Counted from the first letter of the stretch, positions 8,041-19,080 are shown. The stretch: DNA of 64,000 nucleotides from Cyanobium usitatum str. Tous (GCF_963920485.1 NZ_OY986431.1:1-64000); one strand, 5' to 3'. Notes: generated from the letters alone by a model not told the origin. A program made the numbers and translations.

Positions 8041-10044
8041 GAATAAAACCACTAGGGCGATGACGCCGCCGAACACGATCAGGGCATAGAACTGGGCCCG
8101 GCCGGTTTCGAAGTATTTGAGACCCTCGCCGCTGCCCAGGGTTACCAGGCCGGTGAGGTTGACGACTCCATCAACAACCTTGGAATCAACCTCCAGCACC
8201 TGGCGGGCCAGTTTGCGGCTGCCCTGCACGAACAACTTGTCGTTGATCGCATCGAGATACCACTTGTTGGCCAGGAAGGCATTAAGTGCGGGGAAGCGAG
8301 CGGCTACGGCTTTGCCCAGGTCGATTTTGTGCAGCGCGTAGGCCAGCACGGCCACGGTGATGCCGGCGATCGAGATGCCCACGGAGGCTCCGGCCAGGGG
8401 CAGGAATTCGCTCCAGCTGAAGTGTTCGGCCACCTCGGCCGCCTCCTTGGGGTCGAGCAGGTTGCCAAAGCGGCTGTTCCAGGGGGTGCCAAGCAGGCCT
8501 ACCAGCACAGAGGGCACGGCCAGCACGGCCAGGGGCATGGCCATCTGCCAGCCGGATTCGTGCGGATGGCTGGCGTGGCCATGGTCGTCACCGTGACTAT
8601 CGCCCTGGTCGTCGGTGGTTTTGCCTGCTTCAGCCAGCAGTTGGGCCCGCATGGCCTGATCATTGCCGCGAAACTCGCCCTCAAAGGTGAGGAAGTAGAG
8701 GCGGAACATGTAAAAGGCGGTCATGCCGGCGGTGATGAAGCCAGCCACCCAGAGCACGGGGAATGAACCAAACGCCACGCCAAGAATCTCGTCCTTGCTC
8801 CAGAAGCCAGCCAGGGGCGGAATGCCGGCGATGGCGACGCAGCCAATCAGGAAGGTGCTGCTGGTGATCGGCATGTATTTGCGCAGCCCACCCATCAAGC
8901 GCATGTCCTGGGCGAGCACGGGCTCATGTCCCACCACCTCTTCCATGGCGTGGATCACCGAGCCGGACCCCAAAAACAGCATCGCCTTAAAGAAGGCGTG
9001 GGTCACCAGGTGGAACATGCCGGCCACCGGAGCGCCGCAGCCCATGGCCAGCATCATGTAACCCAGCTGGGAAACGGTGCTGTAGGCCAGACCTTTCTTG
9101 AGATCCATCTGGGTGAGGGCAATCGAGGCCCCCAGCACCAGGGTGATGGTTCCCACTACGGCGATCGTGGCCTGCACTGCCGGGAAGGGTTCGTAAACGG
9201 GTTGCAACCGGGCCACTAGGAACACACCGGCGGCCACCATGGTTGCGGCGTGGATCAGGGCGGAAATGGGGGTCGGGCCCTCCATCGCATCCGGCAGCCA
9301 GACGTGGAGGGGGAATTGGGCCGATTTCGCCATCGGTCCCATGAACACCAGCAGACACAGCAGGATCGCCGCCGCGTTGGAAACGCTGCCGCCGGCCACG
9401 GCCTCCTGCAGCCGGCTGCCAATTTCCTCAAAGCCGAAGCTGCCGGTGGCCCAGAACAGACCCAGGATTCCCAGCAGCAGACCGAAGTCGCCAACCCGGT
9501 TCACCACAAAGGCTTTCTGGGCGGCATTGGCGGCGCCATCGCGGTCGTACCAGAAGCCCACAAGCAGGTAGGAGCACATGCCCACCAGCTCCCAGAACAC
9601 ATAAATCTCGAGCAGGTTGGGGCTGATCACCAGGCCCAGCATCGAGCTGCTGAATAGGGCTAGGTAGGTGAAAAAGCGCACATAGCCCTTGTCATGGGCC
9701 ATGTAGCCATCGGAATAAACCATCACCAGCACGGCGATGGTGGTCACCAACGACAGCATCACGGCGCCGAGGGCGTCCACCCGGAAGCCCATCTGCAGGT
9801 TGAAGGTGCCGGCGCTGGCCCAGTTGAACAGCACTTCGGTGGGCGGTGCACCCGCCAGTTGCTGGGCCAATACGGCGTAACTCAGCACCGCAGCCGCGCC
9901 CACGCAGCTAATCAGCAACCAGGCCACTGGTTTGCGCAGCCGATTGACGGTGCGGTTGAAGCTGATCAGCCCCAGCCCGGTAATACAAGCCCCCACCAGG
10001 GGCAGCACCGGAATCAACCAGGCGAGTTCGGCGGCTGACGGCAT
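8026..10044 (-). CDS. ndhF: NAD(P)H-quinone oxidoreductase chain 5, NdhF
   Basis: A 672-residue proton-pumping subunit at the distal end of the NDH-1 membrane arm. Typical segments are YLLVGFWYDRDGAANAAQKA followed by FVVNRVGDFGLLLG, then FPLHVWLPDAMEGPTPISAL followed by IHAATMVAAGVFLVAR, with the channel lysine and histidine residues. The long amphipathic C-terminal helix is present. Around residues 478-492 there is a histidine/aspartate-rich insertion (DSHGDDHGHASHPHESG) in a loop before the last helices. The ATG at 10044 (MPSAAELAWLIPVLP) is preferred to a TTG three codons upstream. It is the first gene of the ndhF-ndhD pair. Confidence 0.95.
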   Translation of the reverse strand: MPSAAELAWLIPVLPLVGACITGLGLISFNRTVNRLRKPVAWLLISCVGAAAVLSYAVLAQQLAGAPPTEVLFNWASAGTFNLQMGFRVDALGAVMLSLVTTIAVLVMVYSDGYMAHDKGYVRFFTYLALFSSSMLGLVISPNLLEIYVFWELVGMCSYLLVGFWYDRDGAANAAQKAFVVNRVGDFGLLLGILGLFWATGSFGFEEIGSRLQEAVAGGSVSNAAAILLCLLVFMGPMAKSAQFPLHVWLPDAMEGPTPISALIHAATMVAAGVFLVARLQPVYEPFPAVQATIAVVGTITLVLGASIALTQMDLKKGLAYSTVSQLGYMMLAMGCGAPVAGMFHLVTHAFFKAMLFLGSGSVIHAMEEVVGHEPVLAQDMRLMGGLRKYMPITSSTFLIGCVAIAGIPPLAGFWSKDEILGVAFGSFPVLWVAGFITAGMTAFYMFRLYFLTFEGEFRGNDQAMRAQLLAEAGKTTDDQGDSHGDDHGHASHPHESGWQMAMPLAVLAVPSVLVGLLGTPWNSRFGNLLDPKEAAEVAEHFSWSEFLPLAGASVGISIAGITVAVLAYALHKIDLGKAVAARFPALNAFLANKWYLDAINDKLFVQGSRKLARQVLEVDSKVVDGVVNLTGLVTLGSGEGLKYFETGRAQFYALIVFGGVIALVVLFGSLG

Positions 10045-10144
10045 GCGCTGCAAGCTGGTTGGCGCAAGTGTAGGCAGCCAAACAGGTGCATATCCAGGCC
10101 TGTGCGGGCTCGCCCATGGGCGGGGGCTTCGCGGCGAACCGTAC

Positions 10145-10846
10145 TCAGCCCAGCAGGTGGGCCAAGCCTGTGCGAGCGAAGCTCGTAGCGCCGAGGCCGA
10201 TGAAGCGATGGGCCCACCAAAACACCCCTACGGCAATGGCAATGCCCAGCTGGGCTGGCCTTAGAAATTCGCTGGCCACCAACTGCTGGTGGCCGGTCAA
10301 TATCGCCCTAAAGGGAAGGATCGAGGTGCTAGCCCTCAGCTCCTCAAAGGCGCTACCGAAGCGCTTGGCTAGGCGCCGGTCGCCATTCCAGATGGCGAAG
10401 AGATGGTGGGCGATCAGGCCGGCGCAGGTGGCCACCATGAAGCTGCTGCCGATCCAGAGCAGGTGGGTGGCGCACCAGAGGACCTGGCCCACCGCCTGGG
10501 GATGGCGGCTGATGCGGATGATGCCGGTGGCATAAAGCCGCACCTGGGGCTTGAGCACTGCCGGGATTTCCAGCAGGTTGTAGGTGGCTGGATAAAGAAA
10601 CAAAAAGCTGATCGCGGTGCCGGCCCACACCACGGGCACGATCCAGGGCTGGTCCTGGAGATTCCAGAGGCGCACCCCGTCGTAGCGATGGGCGAGGAAG
10701 TAGCCGATCACCACCACGGCTGAGGGGATACTCACCGCGGCAAAAAGCAGCCGCCAGGCCCGCTCACCAATTTTTGCTGCGCCCCACACCCGCAAGGAGG
10801 CTCCGCCGCTGTGAACTACGGCGAAAGCCAGCAACAGGGCGAGCAT
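10145..10846 (-). CDS. NnrU family membrane protein
   Basis: A 233-residue integral membrane protein with about six helices and the NnrU/isoprenylcysteine-methyltransferase-like motifs FAVVHSGGASLRVWGAAKIG near the N-terminus and IIRISRHPQAVGQVLWCATH in the middle. NnrU relatives occur with denitrification and carotenoid-isomerase (Z-ISO-like) functions. Z-ISO isomerises 9,15,9'-tri-cis-zeta-carotene between CrtP and CrtQ, and crtP lies 2.3 kb away here, so that role deserves consideration but is inference. I chose the ATG at 10846, since residues upstream of it are low-complexity and polar. The gene is divergent from rbcR. Confidence 0.75.
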   Translation of the reverse strand: MLALLLAFAVVHSGGASLRVWGAAKIGERAWRLLFAAVSIPSAVVVIGYFLAHRYDGVRLWNLQDQPWIVPVVWAGTAISFLFLYPATYNLLEIPAVLKPQVRLYATGIIRISRHPQAVGQVLWCATHLLWIGSSFMVATCAGLIAHHLFAIWNGDRRLAKRFGSAFEELRASTSILPFRAILTGHQQLVASEFLRPAQLGIAIAVGVFWWAHRFIGLGATSFARTGLAHLLG

Positions 10847-10986
10847 TACCCAGCTGCTGTGGTGCGAAGAGCTGGGGGGCACGGGCCGGATGGGGAGTTG
10901 TGAAGCTCTCGATTCTCGCTGCCAGGCTTCCCCCCTAGAGTTTTGAACTCGCCAGCTGGCAGGCTCCGGCCGATCCAGGCAACCCA

Positions 10987-11961
10987 ATGGCAGACCTGCC
11001 TTTCACTCTTGATCAGCTCCGCATCCTGCGGGCCATCGCCTCTGAGGGGAGCTTCAAGAAGGCCGCAGACAGCCTTTATGTGACTCAGCCGGCGGTGAGC
11101 CTGCAGATTCAGAATCTGGAGAAGCAGCTCAGCGTCAGCCTGTTTGATCGGGGCGGGCGCAAGGCCCAGCTCACAGAGGCCGGCCACCTGCTGCTCAGCT
11201 ACTGCGACCGAATCCTGAGCCAGTGCCAGGAGGCCTGCCGGGCTCTGGAAGACCTGCACAACCTGCGCGGCGGCTCGCTCATAGTTGGCGCCAGCCAGAC
11301 CACCGGCACCTATTTAATGCCGCGAATGATTGGGCTGTTTCGCCAGAAGTACCCCGAAGTGGCGGTGCAGTTGCAGGTTCACAGCACCCGCCGCACCGGC
11401 TGGAGCGTTGCCAATGGCCAGGTGGATCTGGCGATCATCGGCGGCGAGCTTCCAACGGAGCTTTGTGAGCTGCTGCAGGTGGTGCCCTATGCCAGCGATG
11501 AGCTGGCCCTGGTGCTGCCGGTGAAGCATCCGCTGGCCCGCCTGCCCGAGCTCACTAAAGACGACCTCTACCGGCTGGGCTTTGTCTGCCTTGATGCCCA
11601 GTCGACCACCCGCAAAATGGTCGATCAGCTGCTGGCCCGCTCCGGGCTGGATGTGGGCAGGCTCAAGATCGAGATGGAGCTCAATTCCTTTGAGGCGATC
11701 AAAAACGCCGTTCAGTCGGGTCTTGGGGCCGCCTTCCTGCCGGTGGTCTCAATTGAGCGGGAGCTCTCGGCTGGCAGCCTGCATCGCCCCCAGGTGGCCG
11801 ACCTGCTCGTGCGCCGCCAGCTGAAGCTGATCACCCATCCAGCCCGCTATTGCTCCCGGGCTGCCGATGCCTTCCGCAAGGAGGTGCTGCCCGTGTTTGC
11901 CAGCCCCGATAGCCCCCTGCGCCGGCCGTTGCAGCAGCAGGAGGCTCTTACTCAGAACTGA
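10987..11961 (+). CDS. rbcR: LysR-type regulator, RbcR/Ycf30-like
   Basis: This 324-residue LysR regulator has an N-terminal winged helix ([20 protein letters not shown], then [20 protein letters not shown]) followed by the periplasmic-binding-like effector domain ([20 protein letters not shown]). It closely resembles the RbcR/Ycf30 group proposed to activate RuBisCO operons. In picocyanobacteria rbcR sits next to ndhF and the NnrU-like gene, as here. It diverges from the NnrU-like gene with a 140-bp shared upstream region in which the regulator probably binds; I could not define a clear T-N11-A operator. Confidence 0.9.
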   Translation: MADLPFTLDQLRILRAIASEGSFKKAADSLYVTQPAVSLQIQNLEKQLSVSLFDRGGRKAQLTEAGHLLLSYCDRILSQCQEACRALEDLHNLRGGSLIVGASQTTGTYLMPRMIGLFRQKYPEVAVQLQVHSTRRTGWSVANGQVDLAIIGGELPTELCELLQVVPYASDELALVLPVKHPLARLPELTKDDLYRLGFVCLDAQSTTRKMVDQLLARSGLDVGRLKIEMELNSFEAIKNAVQSGLGAAFLPVVSIERELSAGSLHRPQVADLLVRRQLKLITHPARYCSRAADAFRKEVLPVFASPDSPLRRPLQQQEALTQN

Positions 11962-11983
11962 TCTGGTTCAGAGTTGATCTGTT

Positions 11984-12645
11984 TCAGAACTGATCGGCTT
12001 CGGGGGTGACACCCACCGTGTCATCAGCTACGCCCTTGGTAAGGAACTTGTTTTGGCTGGTGTCTGTTTGGTAAACGCAGCGCACGATTGGCTTGTCTTT
12101 CACTGAGCCGGTGTAGGCGAAGGTGTTCATGCGCTGCTTGCACTGGCGCATCTGTTCGTTGGTTACGGCGCCTTCTTTCTGCAACACGCTCCAGTTTTCC
12201 CGGCGGATAACGCAGCCGGCCTTGAGCTCCGGCTGAGTCACAAAACTCGAGCTGGGGTTCATGGTTGTGTACAGCTCAATGTCCATTACGAAGGCACTGG
12301 CACCCCACTGGCGGCAGAACTCCGGATCGGGCACCGCCATGTCGAGCTGCTGGCTACTGGCGATGTTGCCCTGGTCGCCCTGGGTGGTGCTGGAGATGGC
12401 GGTGCCTATGCCGATGCCCACCACCAGCACCCCAGCCAGGATGGCCAGGGTGCCCACGTTGAACTGAAAGGGGCCCGTGCCGCCAGGGCCACCAGGGCCG
12501 CCTTTATTGCCGCCCCCGGCCGGCCGCCTGGGCTCATTGCGGCGACCGCCCCGCTCATAGGCATCCTCTGCGTAACGCCCTCCGGGGGGACGACCCTCAT
12601 CCGGGCGCTCACCGGCGTAGCGATCTGAGCTGTAGCGGGAGCGGC

Positions 12646-12649
<4 letters not shown>
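11984..12649 (-). CDS. DUF3172 protein with one transmembrane helix
   Basis: A 221-residue cyanobacterial protein of unknown function. It has an Arg/Gly/Pro-rich disordered N-terminus (about residues 1-60), one membrane helix ([20 protein letters not shown], about 65-84), and a soluble C-terminal domain with conserved cysteines ([36 protein letters not shown]). The start ATG overlaps the ndhM stop by 4 bp (ATGA), so it is very likely co-translated with ndhM. It converges with rbcR, 22 bp apart. The cysteines suggest disulfides in a lumenal or periplasmic domain; this is inference. Confidence 0.85.
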
Positions 12650-14502
<1,853 letters not shown>

Positions 14503-14504
14503 TC

Positions 14505-15416
14505 GTGGTGGTGTCCTCGCTCCCAAATTTGGAGGAGGCCTATGAGGCCTGCCGGCAGGAGACGGCCGAGTGGGCTAAGACCTTTTATCTAGGCACCTTG
14601 TTGATGCCGCCGGCTAAGCGCCGGGCGATTTGGGCAATTTATGTGTGGTGCCGCCGCACAGATGAGCTGATGGATAGTGCGGAGGCCCAGGCCCGTCCTG
14701 TGGCTGAGCTGGCAGATCGCCTAGATGCCTGGGAGGCGCGCACTAGGGCCCTGTTTGCTGGCGAGATTTGTGATGGTCTCGACCTAGTTATGCGGGACAC
14801 GATGGAGCGTTACCCCCAGCCCCTGCAGGCTTACTTAGACATGATCGAGGGCCAGAGGATGGATCTGCGCCTGCACCGTTACCCCACTTTCGAAGATCTA
14901 GAGCTCTACTGCTATCGGGTGGCAGGCACCGTTGGCCTGATGACTCAGGAGGTGATGGGACTAGATCCTGCCTATACAAGCGCCCCTTGGAGTGATCGGC
15001 CCGATACCTCCCACGCAGCTGTAGCCCTCGGCATCGCTAACCAGCTCACCAATATTCTTCGCGATGTGGGCGAAGATCGATCTAGAGGGCGCATTTACCT
15101 TCCCCAGGAAGATCTGGAGCGTTTTGACTATAGCGAAGCCGAATTGCTCGCGGGCACGGTGAATGATAATTGGCGTGCGCTGATGCGATTCCAGCTAGAG
15201 AGAGCCCGAATGTGGTTTGCCCGCTCAGAGGCAGGAGTGCGCTGGCTTGCGCCCGACGCTCGCTGGCCCGTATGGGCATCGTTGCGGCTTTATAGGGGCA
15301 TTCTTGATGTAATTGAGGAGCACCACTACGACGTTTTTAATAAGCGAGCCTTTGTGCCTAGGGTTGGCAAGCTATTTGATCTACCTTTTTCCTATTTGGT
15401 CGCTCAGGTGCGCTGA
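14505..15416 (+). CDS. crtB: Phytoene synthase
   Basis: This 303-residue head-to-head prenyl synthase joins two geranylgeranyl diphosphates into phytoene. The two aspartate-rich motifs are present: RRTDELMDS (about residues 54-62) and NQLTNILRDVGEDRSRGR with the following IYLPQEDL (about 183-208). The start is one of three consecutive GTG codons at 14505, 14508 and 14511; an upstream TTG inside crtP is unlikely. Its 3' end overlaps the convergent hydrolase by 13 bp. Confidence 0.95.
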   Translation: MVVSSLPNLEEAYEACRQETAEWAKTFYLGTLLMPPAKRRAIWAIYVWCRRTDELMDSAEAQARPVAELADRLDAWEARTRALFAGEICDGLDLVMRDTMERYPQPLQAYLDMIEGQRMDLRLHRYPTFEDLELYCYRVAGTVGLMTQEVMGLDPAYTSAPWSDRPDTSHAAVALGIANQLTNILRDVGEDRSRGRIYLPQEDLERFDYSEAELLAGTVNDNWRALMRFQLERARMWFARSEAGVRWLAPDARWPVWASLRLYRGILDVIEEHHYDVFNKRAFVPRVGKLFDLPFSYLVAQVR

Positions 15417-16393
15417 GTAGCGCCGCCTTCGATCCACTCCAACAGAATTGAATTAACCAACTCAGGTGCTTCGTCGTGGGGGCAGTGTCCTAGCCCCGGT
15501 AGCACGCGTAGATCCTGAATGCAGGAGTATTGCTCGGCCCAGCGGCGTGCCTCGGCTGGATCCTCCCAGGGATCAGCTTCTCCCCAGATCATGCGCACCG
15601 GCAGGGCTGGGTTGGCGGCGCTTAGGTCGGCCAGCAGCTCGGGGGCCAGGTGGTCGTTAAACAGGTTGACGAAGCCGCGAAAGCTTTCCGTGGCCCCTGG
15701 ATCGGTGCTGGGCCGGTGCAGCAGGGCTACCAGCTCATCGTCGACGTGAGCACCACTTGGGTAGGCCCGTGCCAGCACGCTGCGAATGAAGGCCGGCTGG
15801 GCCAGTAGGCGAAACAGGGGCACGATCACCCAGCGCTGCCGCACCAGCTGCTTCACCAGGGGGCGACTGGTGCGCTCCCAGCCCGGTAGCTGGGCCGCCC
15901 GTTTGTCGTCGAGGGTGCGCTGGGCACAGTCGATCAGGATCACCTGAAAGGGTGGGAAACCCTCTGCCAGGAGCAACCGGGCGGCGGTGAGGGCCACCAT
16001 CGCGCCGATGGAGTTGCCCACCAGGTGCACGCGGGGGGGCTCAGGGCCGCTGCCGGGTTCAGCCAGAAGCAGCTGCCGCACCGCGTCGGCCACCTGGCGG
16101 CCCCAGAGGTCGAAGCAGTACTGAACAGCGCCCTGCCTTGGCGGCTCTTGAGCTAATCGGGAACCAGGCTTATCGCTGGCGCCAAAACCAAGTAGGTCGA
16201 GGGCGAGCACCCGGGCATGGGGAGCGAGGGCCGGCAGGTTGTGGCGCCAATGGCCCACAGACGCCCCAAAACCATGGATAAGCACAACCCGGTCGGTGCT
16301 GCTGGGCGACCCGGCTGCAAGCAAGTGGATCCGATGTCCCTGCCAGTTCCAGTGGCTGGAGATCGGACCCGTATCAGTAAGTGCTTGGCTCAG
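15404..16393 (-). CDS. Alpha/beta-fold hydrolase with probable CTG start
   Basis: An alpha/beta hydrolase (about 329 residues) with oxyanion-hole HGFGAS, nucleophile elbow VGNSIGAM (Ser), acid in WGEADPWEDP, and catalytic His in PGLGHCPHDE. Similar proteins are common in photosynthetic organisms; the substrate is unknown. The first canonical start (TTG at 16324) would remove the normal N-terminal strand. The frame stays open and codes for family-like residues (SSHWNWQGHRI) up to a CTG at 16393, which overlaps the RRM gene's stop as CTGA and has AGAAGG exactly 7 bases upstream. I annotate that CTG as start. Catalytic identity is secure; the start is not. Confidence 0.8.
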   Translation of the reverse strand: MSQALTDTGPISSHWNWQGHRIHLLAAGSPSSTDRVVLIHGFGASVGHWRHNLPALAPHARVLALDLLGFGASDKPGSRLAQEPPRQGAVQYCFDLWGRQVADAVRQLLLAEPGSGPEPPRVHLVGNSIGAMVALTAARLLLAEGFPPFQVILIDCAQRTLDDKRAAQLPGWERTSRPLVKQLVRQRWVIVPLFRLLAQPAFIRSVLARAYPSGAHVDDELVALLHRPSTDPGATESFRGFVNLFNDHLAPELLADLSAANPALPVRMIWGEADPWEDPAEARRWAEQYSCIQDLRVLPGLGHCPHDEAPELVNSILLEWIEGGATQRT

Positions 16394-16818
16394 ACAGCAG
16401 CCTTCTGGTTAGCCAGCAGGTCCTTGAGCTTGGCCAGTTCGCCGGCCCAGCGGGGATCGGGAGCTTCGCTATCGACGTTGTCGGCGTGCACAACCTTGTT
16501 GACGGCCTTGCGGGCAGCGGTGGGAGCGGCGCTGCCGGGGCGACGCTCGCCGGGGGCAGGGCTGCGGCTGTCCTTGCGCTCAGAGATTTCGATGCGCATG
16601 GCGTTGCCGCCGAAATCCTTGCCGTTGAGCTGCTCGATCACCGTTTCGGCAGTCTTTTGATCTTCGACGTTGGCAAAGCCGAAGCCGCGGCATGCGCCGG
16701 TGTCGCGGTCGTTGACGGCCTTGAAACGCACTCCTTCACCCACGGCACTGAACAGAGCCTCGAGCTCCTTGGCATCAAAGGTCTGCGGCAGGTTGCCGAC
16801 GTAGAGGCGAATGCTCAT
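16390..16818 (-). CDS. RRM-type RNA-binding protein
   Basis: A 142-residue protein with one RNA recognition motif at residues 3-80: RNP2 is RLYVGNLP and RNP1 is CRGFGFANV. An Arg/Pro/Ala-rich linker and a conserved-looking C-terminal helix (WAGELAKLKDLLANQKA) follow. Cyanobacterial Rbp proteins of this type bind RNA and are often cold-regulated; some localise photosynthetic mRNAs. The gene is followed by the hydrolase with a 4-bp stop/start overlap. The C-terminal tail is longer than in the glycine-rich Rbps of other cyanobacteria. Confidence 0.9.
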   Translation of the reverse strand: MSIRLYVGNLPQTFDAKELEALFSAVGEGVRFKAVNDRDTGACRGFGFANVEDQKTAETVIEQLNGKDFGGNAMRIEISERKDSRSPAPGERRPGSAAPTAARKAVNKVVHADNVDSEAPDPRWAGELAKLKDLLANQKAAV

Positions 16819-16885
16819 GGGGAAGGGTAAGAAAAACTTTCTGCAGGCGAGGAGAAGCCTCTCGATGCGCCTTTACATCAGAAAG

Positions 16886-18175
16886 TTAATCACGCCGAGG
16901 GTCCGCGCCTGCCTCCCGTTCGTGGCGCTCCCACCAGCTTTGTGCCGCAGCCAGCACTTCTGCGCGGGCTTCAGCATGGGCCTCAGGCCCTGCAGCCAGG
17001 CGCCCGAAGGCGCGCTCGAGCGTGAGGTGTGAGAGCAGCCGCCCCAGCAGGCGCCCTGGGGGAATCGCCAGCTCCTGCTGCAGGCTGAGGCCATCTAGGG
17101 GCGGCGCTGGATGGAACAGGGGGTCGCTTGGCAGGCGCCAGCGCTCCAGCAGGCCCTCTGCTGGATGGGGTAGCAGCAGCAGCAGGGCGGGCAGATCTGC
17201 CTCCAATTCGCTGCACAGGGCCAGGCGTCCAGCCTCCGGCAGCCCATCCCAGCCACCCACTGAGCCCAGCTCCTGGCGCCAGTGGCGCAGGGCCCGGCAG
17301 CGTTGTTGCAGGCGCCGGCTGCTGCGCAGGCCGGCCAGGGCTTCGGGGGGCAGCAGGGCGGTTAGGCGCGCAAGAGGTAGGGCCCAGGAGATTTCTTCGG
17401 CTTGCAGGCCCTGTGCCTTGGCTTGATCTAGGCCCAGGGCGCTCAGGGCGGTTGCACTCCTGGGGGTGGCGGCATCGGCGCCCCAACTGCGTAGAAGGCC
17501 GCATTCCAGGGCCAGGGCCAGGCCCGCTTCTCCGCAGGCAGCGCTGGCCAATTTCTCCAGCTCCGCCAGCACCCGTTCGCCGGCTACCTGGGCCAGCTGG
17601 CTGGCATGGGATTCGATCCAGCGGCGGCTGGTGGGCTCTAGTTCAAAGTTCAGGCAGCAGGCCAGGCGGATGCCTCGCAGCAGGCGCAGGGGGTCGGCGA
17701 GCAGGTTTGCTTCGCTCACCGCCACCAGCTGGCGGCTGCCCAGGTGGCTGAGACCGCCGGTGGGGTCCACCAGGGCTGCCGCGGCGGCGCCGGCGGCGGG
17801 CAGGGGCAGGGCGATGGCGTTGATTGTGTAGTCCCGGCGCCCCAGGTCTGCTGCCAGGCTTTCGCCTTCCTGGCGGGCCAGGTCGAGGCTCCAGCCCCCC
17901 AGCACCAGCCGGGCGATGCTGCGCTCCGCATCCAGCACCACGCAGGTGCCGCCATGGGCCCTGGCCAGCTGGCGGGCCAGGGCTAGGGCATCTCCAGGCA
18001 CCACTACGTCCAGGTCCGGCTGGCGCTGCAGGCGCCCCAGCAGACCATCGCGAACGGCGCCGCCCACCAGGGCCGTGCCAGGTGGCAGGGCTTCTCGGGG
18101 AAGGGGCCAGGGCTTGGCCAGTAGGCGCCGCCACAGCTCCTCTGCCACCTCGCCAGCGGGGCGGTGAGCCGTCAC
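16886..18175 (-). CDS. tRNA nucleotidyltransferase / poly(A) polymerase family protein
   Basis: A 429-residue class II nucleotidyltransferase. The catalytic head motif LVGGAVRDGLLG is followed by DLDVVVPGDAL (metal-binding Asp pair), then RDYTINAIALP and DPLRLLRGIRLACCLNFELE. Such proteins add CCA to tRNA 3' ends or poly(A) tails; cyanobacteria may split these activities between paralogues, so I do not choose. The tRNA-Asn gene in this window does not encode CCA, so such an enzyme is needed. The start is a GTG at 18175, 28 bp from the divergent ycf34 start. Confidence 0.88.
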   Translation of the reverse strand: MTAHRPAGEVAEELWRRLLAKPWPLPREALPPGTALVGGAVRDGLLGRLQRQPDLDVVVPGDALALARQLARAHGGTCVVLDAERSIARLVLGGWSLDLARQEGESLAADLGRRDYTINAIALPLPAAGAAAAALVDPTGGLSHLGSRQLVAVSEANLLADPLRLLRGIRLACCLNFELEPTSRRWIESHASQLAQVAGERVLAELEKLASAACGEAGLALALECGLLRSWGADAATPRSATALSALGLDQAKAQGLQAEEISWALPLARLTALLPPEALAGLRSSRRLQQRCRALRHWRQELGSVGGWDGLPEAGRLALCSELEADLPALLLLLPHPAEGLLERWRLPSDPLFHPAPPLDGLSLQQELAIPPGRLLGRLLSHLTLERAFGRLAAGPEAHAEARAEVLAAAQSWWERHEREAGADPRRD

Positions 18176-18203
18176 AATGGGCTCCTGGCTCAGCCTGGGC
18201 AGC

Positions 18204-18455
18204 ATGTGCATCTGCGTGGATTGCCACTGGGTCGACCGCTGTCAGGCCTACCACGCGGTGGAGCGCCAGCACGGCGCACCCCACATCTGCCTGGAGCCCG
18301 ATCTCAGCCCGAGCGAGCCACGCATTCACGTGCAGGTGCAGGATCTTCCCGCAGGTGGGGTGGGAGTGGAGTGGGACGTGCGCGCCTGCGGCAGTTTTCA
18401 GCGGGATGCGGGCCGTTGGCAGCGGCTCTGCCCCGGCGCAGCCCTGCCGCGATGA
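18204..18455 (+). CDS. ycf34: Ycf34 family protein
   Basis: An 83-residue protein with the conserved N-terminus MCICVDCHWVDRCQAYHAVE followed by RQHGAPH. The Cys residues of the CxCxxC...C pattern in Ycf34 have been linked to Fe-S binding and photosynthetic electron transport control in cyanobacteria. The C-terminal part EWDVRACGSFQRDAGRW is also typical. An upstream in-frame ATG at 18177 would add nine residues not seen in the family. tsaB follows 10 bp later. Confidence 0.9.
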   Translation: MCICVDCHWVDRCQAYHAVERQHGAPHICLEPDLSPSEPRIHVQVQDLPAGGVGVEWDVRACGSFQRDAGRWQRLCPGAALPR

Positions 18456-18465
18456 GGACGAGCTG

Positions 18466-19080
18466 ATGGCTGCCGTTTTGGCCTTGCATAGCTCCAGCGA
18501 GGTGCTGGGCGTAGGAGTCCGCTGGCTCGACGGGCCAAGCGCTCTGGCGGGCAGCACTGTGGTGCGCGCCTTTCCCCTGGGCCGCGAGCTCTCCAATCAG
18601 CTGTTCAGCTGCGTTGAGCAGCTATTGCCCGCTGAGCAGTGGCCCCAGCTCAGCCGCCTGGCGGTGGCTACTGGTCCAGGCGGGTTTACCGGCACCCGAC
18701 TCACGGTGGTGCTGGCCCGCACCCTGGCCCAGCAGCTGCAGTTACCCCTCGATGGGGTGGGCAGCTTTTTACTGGTGGCCCGGCGGCTGGGGATTGGTGA
18801 GCCAACTTGGCTGGTGCAGGAGCTGCCGCGCCGCGGCGTGGTGGCTGGGCTTTATGCCCCTGCTGGCCCAGATGGAGCCATCATCGAGCTCCAGGCGCCC
18901 CGACTGTTTGCTCCAGATACGCCCTTGCCGCCGGGTCCCCAGCTGTCCGCCGCGGCCCTACTGCCCAACGACGTTGAGCAATTGCTGGAGCTAAGCGTGC
19001 AGGCGGCAGATCAGGGCCTGGCCGCTCCCTGGCAGCCCGTGTTGCCCTCCTACCCAACTTCGCCGGTGGCGGGGCTCTGA
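18466..19080 (+). CDS. tsaB: tRNA threonylcarbamoyladenosine biosynthesis protein TsaB
   Basis: This 204-residue actin/ASKHA-fold protein partners TsaD and TsaE in making the t6A modification at position 37 of ANN-decoding tRNAs. It is recognised by the N-terminal LALHSSSEVLGVGV and the central VATGPGGFTGTRLTVVLART motif. It is non-catalytic itself and acts as the heterodimer partner of TsaD. The stop codon overlaps the next start by one base (TGATG), suggesting coupling with the DUF218 gene. Confidence 0.9.
   Translation: MAAVLALHSSSEVLGVGVRWLDGPSALAGSTVVRAFPLGRELSNQLFSCVEQLLPAEQWPQLSRLAVATGPGGFTGTRLTVVLARTLAQQLQLPLDGVGSFLLVARRLGIGEPTWLVQELPRRGVVAGLYAPAGPDGAIIELQAPRLFAPDTPLPPGPQLSAAALLPNDVEQLLELSVQAADQGLAAPWQPVLPSYPTSPVAGL

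Noticed and set aside
17824-18465. Upstream open frame in phase with tsaB
   Set aside because: Antisense of the tRNA nucleotidyltransferase gene plus overlap with ycf34; the TsaB fold begins at 18466.
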